Notes under the pieces: model-generated
What the model was told of the DNA's origin: nothing
What the model saw: the letters and a program-made list of their open reading frames with translations, nothing else
Database searches by the model: none
Translations under genes and position numbers: made by a program
NCBI RefSeq assembly: GCF_002160305.1
Contig: NZ_NFKI01000025.1
Coordinates: 1-49,713, forward strand
DNA: 49,713 bases
Direction of reading: 5' to 3'
Source of the DNA: Pseudoflavonifractor sp. An184
GTDB lineage: Bacteria > Bacillota > Clostridia > Oscillospirales > Oscillospiraceae
Part shown: positions 27,958 to 34,269 of the stretch, one piece after another
How positions within the stretch are numbered: the stretch's first letter is position 1
How the letters are laid out: every line of letters starts with the position of its first letter

Positions 27958-28290
27958 AATGCGGAGAGGGTTTCGCCCTGCGGGGCGAGTTTCTTTCCCA
28001 ACGATGGGAAAGAAACCAAAGGATCGCCGGGGGACGGCTCAGGATGGGCACTAGCGTGCCCATATTCGCCTTACCCCCGGTCCCCTGCTTACGAGGGCCC
28101 CTCCTGAGAAGTTCTGCAAAATTTCCGGCGCGCAAAATCCGAGTGACCTCCGCGATTCCTCCCGGGCCGCTGGGCCCTGGGTTTGCAAAAATTGCTGCTG
28201 GTGCGGTTCCGCATCAGCGCCTGGCTTGGCCGAGCAAACGCCCCGGTGCGTATTCTGGCGGGAGCCCCAAGGGGCTCCCCTACCCAATCC
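27958..28290 (+). repeat. Large structured intergenic repeat, copy 4
   Basis: It begins shortly after the comM stop. The hairpins are CGCCC/GGGCG, GTTTCTTTCCC/GGGAAAGAAAC, linker CCAAA, outer helix CCGGGGG/CCCCCGG around GATGGGCAC/GTGCCCAT. The conserved core is at about 28120-28144, followed by the GGGCCGCTGGGCCC palindrome and the GGGAGCCCC/GGGGCTCCC hairpin. Confidence 0.75.
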
Positions 28291-28605
28291 AGAAAGAGTT
28301 TCTTGAGAACCGTAGGGGAAGGGTGTGCCCCTCCCGCGGGCCGGCCAGTGTCCGCCCCCTGCGAAAAAGAAGGGAAGGCTTCTGTGACCGCCGTAGGGGC
28401 CGCCCGCCAGAGCCTTCCCCCTTCAAGGGGGAAGGTGGCACGACCGAAGGTCGTGACGGATGAGGGTGACTTCTTAGCTTGCACGCCTCCCGGCGGGAGC
28501 CTCAAGGGGCTCCCCTGTCGGGAATCGGAACGGTGCGCACAGGGGGCGATGTCCTCAACGGCCCGCCTCCCGCGGGCCGTTCTGGGACTGGTCCCTTCAA
28601 AAGAG
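28291..28605. repeat. Repeat-rich gap between comM and sufB
   Basis: No gene is supported. It holds a CGTAGGGG-type palindrome (28311-28340, arms AGGG..CCCT/GCCCC types) and an inverted copy of the two-hairpin CCCTCATCCG repeat (28411-28468). A GGGAGCC/GGCTCCC hairpin lies near 28494-28515 and a GGCCCGC/GCGGGCC palindrome near 28560-28578. Confidence 0.55.
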
Positions 28606-28643
28606 AAAACCCCTTGAACCGATTTCCGAGTTCAAGGGGTTTT
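28606..28643. terminator. Bidirectional terminator downstream of sufB
   Basis: 14-bp perfect arms AAAACCCCTTGAAC (28606-28619) and its complement (28630-28643). It can end sufCB transcription from the right. Confidence 0.88.
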
Positions 28644-28732
28644 GTATTACTCAAAGGTATAAAGGGAGTTCTGCCGTCCGGTACGCATAGAGGCACCTAA
28701 TCTACCGGAGCATCTTGAGGAGCTCACTTGGC

Positions 28733-29650
28733 TCACTTCAAAAATCCCTTCACGATCTGCTCCTCGGCCTCCTTCTCGGTGAGCCCCAGGGTCATCAGCT
28801 TGGTGAGCTGCTCCCCGGCGATCTTGCCGATGGCGGCCTCGTGGACCAGGCTGGCGTCCACGCAGTTGGCGGTGACCTCCGGGATGGCGGCCACCACGCC
28901 GTGGTCCATGATGATGGCGTCGCACTCGGAGTGGCCGTAGCAGCGGTTGTTGCCGTTGATGCGGGCCAGGAACACCTGCTTGGAGTCCTCCCGGGCCACA
29001 GAGCGGGAGATCACGTTGGTGTGGCAGTCCTCCCCGTCCAGGTCCACGGTGAAGTCGGACTTGGCCAGCTGCTTGCCGTGGGTCATCACCTTCTCCTTAA
29101 TAATAAGGGTGGCCCGGTCCCCCAGCTTGGCGTTGGTGGTGCGGACAGTGGAGTCCACCCCCTTGATCTGGGTGGTCTCCATCTCCATGTAGCTGTCCTC
29201 GTCCATCTCCACCACGGTGGTGGGGTTCATGATGTTCTCCCCCCGGCCGTCGCCCTCGCCGTAGTGGCGCTCCACGTAGCGCACCTTGGAGCGCTTGCCC
29301 ACATGGAAGGAGTGGACGCCCGAATGCTCCGAGTTCTGCACCCCGCAGTTGTGGATGCCGCACCCGGCCACGATGGTCACGTCGCAGTCGTCGCCGATGA
29401 AAAAGTCGTTGTACACGGTCTCGGTGAGGCCGCTCTCGCTCAAAACCACGGGGATGTGGACGCTCTCGTTTTTGGTCCCGGGCTTGATGATGATGTCAAT
29501 GCCGTCCTTGTCCGTCTTGGACACAATGTCGATGTGGGCGGTGGTGTTCCGGGCGGCCGCCTTGCCGTTGGCCCGGATATTGTAGGCCCCTTCGGGCACG
29601 TCATGCAGTTCCGCTACCTGCTCCAGCAGGCTCTTTTGAATGGCATCCAT
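28733..29650 (-). CDS. sufB: SufB/SufD-family Fe-S cluster assembly scaffold
   Basis: A 305-residue protein with the right-handed beta-helix pattern of SufB/SufD: VIAGCGIHNCG-like turns, then SRSVAREDSKQVFLARINGNNRCYGHSECDAIIMD and the C-terminal helical EAAIGKIAGEQLTKLMTLGLTEKEAEEQIVKGF. It is shorter than classical SufB (~460 residues). It is paired only with sufC, which fits the minimal two-gene SUF/SMS type known from archaea and anaerobes. There the scaffold acts as a homodimer with the SufC ATPase. AGAAGGAG precedes the ATG. A hairpin repeat lies between sufC and this gene. Confidence 0.9.
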   Translation of the reverse strand: MDAIQKSLLEQVAELHDVPEGAYNIRANGKAAARNTTAHIDIVSKTDKDGIDIIIKPGTKNESVHIPVVLSESGLTETVYNDFFIGDDCDVTIVAGCGIHNCGVQNSEHSGVHSFHVGKRSKVRYVERHYGEGDGRGENIMNPTTVVEMDEDSYMEMETTQIKGVDSTVRTTNAKLGDRATLIIKEKVMTHGKQLAKSDFTVDLDGEDCHTNVISRSVAREDSKQVFLARINGNNRCYGHSECDAIIMDHGVVAAIPEVTANCVDASLVHEAAIGKIAGEQLTKLMTLGLTEKEAEEQIVKGFLK

Positions 29651-29667
29651 GTTTCTGTCTCCTTCTG

Positions 29668-29783
29668 AATTAGGAATGAGGAGTTAGGAATTAGGAATTA
29701 TGGTGTCCGGCTCCGCCGGACGATTGGAATTGGCCGCCGCAGGCGGCACATCAATTCCTCGTTCCTAATTTCTAATTCCTAAT
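29668..29783. repeat. MITE-like hairpin element between sufC and sufB, copy 1
   Basis: The left arm is built from ATTAGGAAT-type units (about 29668-29700) and the right arm from ATTCCTAAT-type units (about 29750-29783). Inside are two small hairpins, GTCCGGC/GCCGGAC and GCCGCC/GGCGGC, separated by GATTGGAATTG. A second copy with different arms is at 32988-33102. It ends just before the sufB ribosome binding site. Confidence 0.8.
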
Positions 29784-29794
29784 GATCTTGTCGC

Positions 29795-30523
29795 TTATTT
29801 CACCTTGTCACTCAGGGCGCTGCACACCCCTCCGGTCTCCCCCAGCAGGCCGGGGAGGATGTCCTTGCGCGCCCCGTCGCTCTGCACCCGGCCGTCGGCC
29901 AGGACGATGATCCGGTCGGCGATGTTCAGGATGCGCTCCTGGTGGGAGATGATGAGGATGGAGCCGTTGATCTTCTCGTGGAGGTGCTCAAACACCTGGA
30001 TCAGGTTGGAGAAGGACCACAGGTCGATGCCCGCCTCCGGCTCGTCAAAGACGGACAGTTTTGTTCCGCGGGCCATGATCATGGCGATCTCAATGCGCTT
30101 GAGCTCGCCGCCGGACAGGGAGGCGTCCACCTCCCGGTCGATGTAGTCCTTGGCGCACAGGCCCACCTCGGACAGGTAGTCGCAGGCCTCGGACACGCCG
30201 ATATTCTTGCCGCTGGCCAGGGTGATCAGGTCCCGCACCGTCAGGCCCTTGAAGCGCACCGGCTGCTGGAAGGCGAAGCTGATGCCCTTGTGGGCCCGCT
30301 CCGTAATGTTCAGTCCGGTGATGTCCTCCCCGTCCAGCAGGATGCGCCCGGTGGTGGGGGTATAGATGCCGGCGATGATCTTGGCCAGGGTGGACTTGCC
30401 GCCCCCGTTGGGGCCGGTGATGGCCACAAACCGCTCGCCGATTTTCAGGTTGATGTCCCGCAGGATGCCCTTGTCCTCACCGTCCTGCTCTACCTCATAG
30501 CTGATGTGCTGAAGCTCCAGCAT
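29795..30523 (-). CDS. sufC: SufC-like Fe-S assembly ATPase
   Basis: A 242-residue soluble ABC ATPase. Walker A is GPNGGGKS (residues 37-44), the signature is LSGGELKRIEIA, and Walker B is SVFDEPEAGIDLW. The D-loop/H-loop region ILIISHQERIL is typical of SufC, which binds SufB/SufD and drives cluster assembly rather than transport. AGGAGGAAAC precedes the ATG. It is the first gene of a two-gene unit with sufB; no sufS, sufU or sufD is seen in the window. Confidence 0.93.
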   Translation of the reverse strand: MLELQHISYEVEQDGEDKGILRDINLKIGERFVAITGPNGGGKSTLAKIIAGIYTPTTGRILLDGEDITGLNITERAHKGISFAFQQPVRFKGLTVRDLITLASGKNIGVSEACDYLSEVGLCAKDYIDREVDASLSGGELKRIEIAMIMARGTKLSVFDEPEAGIDLWSFSNLIQVFEHLHEKINGSILIISHQERILNIADRIIVLADGRVQSDGARKDILPGLLGETGGVCSALSDKVK

Positions 30524-30610
30524 ATTGCGTTTCCTCCTCTATCACATACGGCCCGAAAAGACCGCTGGAGTGTCTAGTCTCCCCGGAATCCAGGCCTCCC
30601 AAACCAAACT

Positions 30611-30667
30611 AGGGACGCCCCTTTCTCAGGGCGTCCCTATTCTACCATACGCGGAAGATTTTGTCCA
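30611..30667 (-). promoter_or_regulatory. sufCB promoter followed by a leader hairpin
   Basis: On the minus strand TGGACA (30662-30667) and TAGAAT (30639-30644) are 17 bp apart. Immediately downstream is a 10-bp hairpin, AGGGACGCCC and its complement (arms 30611-30620 and 30629-30638), about 90 bp before the sufC start. Its role as terminator or leader stabiliser is open. Confidence 0.6.
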
Positions 30668-30723
30668 TCCTTATTTCCTATTATTTTAATAGGATTTTCT
30701 GCTTTCCGTACCATGCACTCCGG

Positions 30724-32541
30724 TCAAGATGTCAATGGCTCCCATTTAATAGTCTTTTCTTCTACATCAAACACGCACCGGCAGTCACCATAGTCCTTGG
30801 CTGTCCCAGCGGCGTAGTCCAGTACCTCCTTCACCGGGGTAACGAAGGTCACATACCGGCCCGTCTCATCCACCTGGATGTCCCGTGGAGCAAAGTAGGG
30901 GGCCGGATAGGAGGGGAGCATACCGGAAACGTACCATACGTCCCCTGAATCATAGACCTGCACCATTTCGGTGCTGCCACCGTGGGGCGTGCCTGCGTAA
31001 TAAGCTACAAAGAGGACCCCACGGGCATTGGGGAACTCCTTCCATCCGGAGTTGACAGACCCCACAACGGCAATCCAATTCCGCACGTCCGCCTTGAGCT
31101 CATTCAGCTTTGCCACCATCGGGTCACCCGATGGATTTTCCGGGCCTTCGGGCGGCAGCACCGGTTCCCAGGTCAGTTCTCCGGTCTCTACGTCAAATGT
31201 GAAGCGATAGTCGGCAGAATCATCCGCCAACCCAGTCCCGTTGTCCATCCTTCCTCTAACGACGGCATAGAACGTGATATAACGCCCCGTCTCATCCGTC
31301 TGAATATTCCGGGGTGCAAAATCGGAGGCCAAATCGCCGGGCAGCCGCCCGGAAAGATCCACCTGCTCCCCGGTGCGGGAGACCTGGACCATCTTGGCCG
31401 TACTGCCGCGGGTCGTGCCGCTGTAATGGCCCACAAACAAAGTCCCCTGTTCATTGGGATACACTTCCCAGCAGGAGTTTCCGTCCGTAACCGCCATCCA
31501 CTCCTCCACATCCGCCTTCAGCTCATCCAGCGCAGCCTCCATAGGGTCCTCCGTCAAAACAGATGAGCCTGTCTGGCTCGCTTCCTTTCCCGACAGGCTG
31601 GCCACGTCGCCGAAATACAAAATCAGCTCGTCCCCATCCTGCATCCCCTGAGCCTGGTTGAAATCAAAATAGAGCTCCGGCCTTCCGTCGGTCAGTTTTC
31701 CAAACCAGAGGTCTCCCTCCACCGGCCGGCCGTTCTTCCTGACCTGAAACACCTGGGCGATCTCCTGGAGCTGTTCCGGCGTCTTTTCTGCCGGACCCGG
31801 TTCCGGCTGTATTTCCCGCAGGCGGTCGTAGGACGCCCCATAGCTGCGGTTTAAGAACAGGCTGGAGGGGTAAAACGAACAAGACAGGCCGTTTTGATTC
31901 ATCCAAACGTCCGCCAGGCCTCCAGTGCTCCCCTGCGCCGACATGGCCACAGCGCCGTCCCGGCAAATGGCCCGGACAGTGAGCTGGATATCCCCCGCGT
32001 CCGCGTTTGGGTCCTCCGCCGCTTTACTGTCAAAGTCCGCTTCTACGGTCCAGGGCTGGACGAGGGTCAGGGCTGCCTCCCGGGAAACGCCGTTCCAGGA
32101 CACCGTTCCGGCCCGGCTCAGCTCAGAGAAGCGGATAGCGGTCTCGCCGTTGAGTGCAAAACTCTCCACCTTCTCCCCCTGGACATAGGTCTTGATATCG
32201 GTGTAGTAGATGTCCCCAGCCTGGGCCCCCACAGTCTGGGTCTGCCCCTGGGGCTGGTAATCTCCGGTGACCGCCCCCTCCAGGTCCCGCTCCACGGTGA
32301 GGGTGCGCGCCTCCCCGTCCCAGACCACAGAGAAACCGTATTCCCGTAAATCCTCCGCCACCACGGCGGTCTCTCCGCCGATGTTGTAGGAGGGCAGGGG
32401 ATGGCCGTCAATCTGTGCTGTAATGTCCGTATAGTAGGTGTGCCCCACCACGTCCCCGATCTTGTTCTCTTCCGCCGCCGCGGGGACCGCCAGGGTCAGA
32501 GCCAGGGCGGCGCTCAGCGCGGCTCCAATAAACCGTTTCAT
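30724..32541 (-). CDS. Secreted repeat protein of unknown function
   Basis: A 605-residue protein with a signal peptide (MKRFIGAALSAALALTLAVPAAA). The N-terminal part has two related ~50-residue units (around residues 35-85 and 110-160, each starting GxxYYTDI and containing a GETA turn). They are reminiscent of copper-amine-oxidase-type stalk domains. The C-terminal part carries two ~130-residue direct repeats (about 335-463 and 476-605) sharing LKADV, FV.YY.GT..GS..MVQV, FAPR.IQ.DETGRY.TF and FDVE....WEP. No catalytic motif was seen. GGAGGGAAACGG precedes the ATG. A surface-associated role is plausible, but function is unknown. Confidence 0.75.
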   Translation of the reverse strand: MKRFIGAALSAALALTLAVPAAAEENKIGDVVGHTYYTDITAQIDGHPLPSYNIGGETAVVAEDLREYGFSVVWDGEARTLTVERDLEGAVTGDYQPQGQTQTVGAQAGDIYYTDIKTYVQGEKVESFALNGETAIRFSELSRAGTVSWNGVSREAALTLVQPWTVEADFDSKAAEDPNADAGDIQLTVRAICRDGAVAMSAQGSTGGLADVWMNQNGLSCSFYPSSLFLNRSYGASYDRLREIQPEPGPAEKTPEQLQEIAQVFQVRKNGRPVEGDLWFGKLTDGRPELYFDFNQAQGMQDGDELILYFGDVASLSGKEASQTGSSVLTEDPMEAALDELKADVEEWMAVTDGNSCWEVYPNEQGTLFVGHYSGTTRGSTAKMVQVSRTGEQVDLSGRLPGDLASDFAPRNIQTDETGRYITFYAVVRGRMDNGTGLADDSADYRFTFDVETGELTWEPVLPPEGPENPSGDPMVAKLNELKADVRNWIAVVGSVNSGWKEFPNARGVLFVAYYAGTPHGGSTEMVQVYDSGDVWYVSGMLPSYPAPYFAPRDIQVDETGRYVTFVTPVKEVLDYAAGTAKDYGDCRCVFDVEEKTIKWEPLTS

Positions 32542-32704
32542 CCGTTTCCCTCCGTTTCTGTGGGTCGGCTCTTTTTTCCTTTATACTATATAACGTATTA
32601 TACCACAGGTTTGTCCCACATTCCCGAGGACTTTTAAAGTTCTCTGAAATATTTTACCGCTCCATCCGCCGGGATTTACCGCTCCTTCCGCCGGGAATTC
32701 AGGC

Positions 32705-32733
32705 TTGCATTTTCTGCCGGAGTATGATATAAA
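32705..32733 (+). promoter_or_regulatory. Probable promoter of the pheST T-box leader
   Basis: TTGCAT (32705-32710) and TATAAA (32728-32733) with a 17-bp spacer, just upstream of the T-box leader. Confidence 0.6.
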
Positions 32734-32739
32734 TATGGG

Positions 32740-32976
32740 CAGCATAAATGCGCAGATTGGGAAAATAGCGGGTTTGCAGATTGCAGAGAGGGGCGGCCGC
32801 CGGCTGAAAGCCGTCCTAAGCTGTGCCGCTTGGTTCGCCCAGGAGCGGCCCCTGAGAGGGGGACGGGTGTTCCGCCGTTATCCGGAGACAAGAGCGTATG
32901 ATAAGATACGAATGCGGGTGGTACCGCGGAAGGCTGGCCTTTCGTCCCAGAAATTATTGGGACGGAGGGCTTTTTT
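32740..32976 (+). promoter_or_regulatory. T-box riboswitch controlling pheS-pheT
   Basis: The diagnostic T-box motif GGGTGGTACCGCG is at 32916-32928. Upstream is a long stem I region with a CAGAGAG motif (about 32782-32788). A TTC triplet at 32834-32836 followed by G fits a phenylalanine specifier. Downstream a 12-bp terminator (arms 32937-32948 and 32959-32970, with two G-T pairs) ends in six T's. Uncharged tRNA-Phe would favour the antiterminator and read-through into pheST. The specifier position is inferred, not folded. Confidence 0.93.
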
Positions 32977-32987
32977 GTTGCCACAAA

Positions 32988-33102
32988 GATAGGAGATAGG
33001 AGTTAGGAGATAGGAGTTAAGGTTCCGGCAAAGCCGGACGATTGGAAAAGGCCGCGCAGCGGCCGCCGCAGCTTCGATCTCTTATCTCCTCACTCCTAAC
33101 TC
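32988..33102. repeat. MITE-like hairpin element between the T-box and pheS, copy 2
   Basis: Arms of GATAGGAGATAGGAGTTAGG type on the left and TCTTATCTCCTCACTCCTAAC type on the right. The internal hairpins are TCCGGC/GCCGGA and GGCCGC/GCGGCC, separated by CGATTGGAAAA. It has the same plan as 29668-29783 but different arm sequences. It ends just before the pheS ribosome binding site. Confidence 0.8.
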
Positions 33103-33123
33103 AAAAAAAGGGAGTTTGAAGGT

Positions 33124-34149
33124 ATGAAAGAACAGTTAGCAAAGATCCGAGCCGAGGCCCTCTCGGCCATGGAGAACGCCCAGTCCGCCGCCGAGCTGGA
33201 CGGGCTCCGGGTGCAGTACCTGGGCAAGAAGGGCGAGCTCACCGCCGTTTTGAAGATGATGGGCAAGCTCTCCCCCGAGGAGCGCCCCGCCATGGGCCAG
33301 CTGGCCAACGAGGTGCGCGCCGCCCTGGAGAGCGCCATTGAGGAGCAGGGCAAGCGCCTGGAGGCCAAGGCCCTGGAGGAGCGTCTGGCGGCCGAGGCGG
33401 TGGACGTAACCATCCCGGGAAAAGCCCCCAAGCTGGGCCACAAGCACCCCATGTACCTGGCCCTGGACGAGCTGAAGGACATCTTCATCGGCATGGGCTT
33501 CACGGTCCTGGACGGCCCCGAGGTGGAGCTGGCCGAGTACAACTTCGACAAGCTCAACGCCGGGGAGGGCCACCCCTCCCGGGACTGGTCGGACACCTTC
33601 TACTTTGACAAGGACAGCCGGGTGATGCTCCGCAGCCAGACCTCCCCCATGCAGGTGCGGGCCATGGAGACCATGGAGCTGCCCATCCGCATCATCGCCC
33701 CCGGCCGGGTGTACCGCAAGGACGAGGTGGACGCCACCCACTCCCCCATGTTCCACCAGGTGGAGGGTATGGTCATCGACAAGAACGTGACTATGGCCGA
33801 CCTGAAGGGCACCCTGAACACGGTGGTGGAGCAGCTCTACGGCAAGGGCACCAAGACCCGGTTCCGTCCCCACCACTTCCCCTTCACCGAGCCCTCCTGC
33901 GAGATGGACGTGCAGTGCCACAAGTGCGGCGGCGTGGGCTGTCCCACCTGCAAGGGCGAGGGCTGGATCGAGATGCTGGGCGCCGGCATGATCCACCCCA
34001 AGGTGCTGAAGATGTCGGGCATCGACCCGGAGGTCTGGTCCGGCTGGGCCTTCGGCATCGGCCTGGAGCGCACCGCCATGCGCCGCTTCAAGATCGCCGA
34101 CCTGCGGCTCATCTTCGAGAACGACGTGCGGTTCCTGGAGCAGTTTTAA
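33124..34149 (+). CDS. pheS: Phenylalanine-tRNA ligase alpha subunit
   Basis: A 341-residue class II aminoacyl-tRNA synthetase catalytic subunit of the alpha2-beta2 enzyme. An N-terminal coiled coil (about residues 1-85) is followed by the catalytic domain: HPMYLALDELKDIFIGMGF, motif 2 region RVYRKDEVDATHSPMFHQVEG, and FRPHHFPFTEPS. The CHKCGGVGCPTCKGEGWIE insert and motif 3 GFGIGLERTAMRRF-like end are present. GGGAG precedes the ATG. It is controlled by the upstream Phe T-box. pheT follows after 120 bp, with a palindromic repeat pair in the gap. Confidence 0.97.
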   Translation: MKEQLAKIRAEALSAMENAQSAAELDGLRVQYLGKKGELTAVLKMMGKLSPEERPAMGQLANEVRAALESAIEEQGKRLEAKALEERLAAEAVDVTIPGKAPKLGHKHPMYLALDELKDIFIGMGFTVLDGPEVELAEYNFDKLNAGEGHPSRDWSDTFYFDKDSRVMLRSQTSPMQVRAMETMELPIRIIAPGRVYRKDEVDATHSPMFHQVEGMVIDKNVTMADLKGTLNTVVEQLYGKGTKTRFRPHHFPFTEPSCEMDVQCHKCGGVGCPTCKGEGWIEMLGAGMIHPKVLKMSGIDPEVWSGWAFGIGLERTAMRRFKIADLRLIFENDVRFLEQF

Positions 34150-34170
34150 CAGCTTTGATGGATGATATTC

Positions 34171-34244
34171 CGTAGGGCGGGGGCCTGCCCCCGCCGCCGG
34201 AAATTAGAGCTTATAAAACGGCGGGGGCAAGCCCCCGCCCTACA
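34171..34244. repeat. Inverted pair of REP-like palindromes between pheS and pheT
   Basis: CGTAGGGCGGGGG...CCCCCGCCGCC at 34171-34198 and its reverse orientation, GGCGGGGG...CCCCCGCCCTAC, at 34219-34244. Each is a hairpin, and the two can also pair with each other. Single copies occur at 40135-40159 and 45430-45454. Confidence 0.8.
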
Positions 34245-34269
34245 AACGAAAATAAGGGAGTTTTCATAT

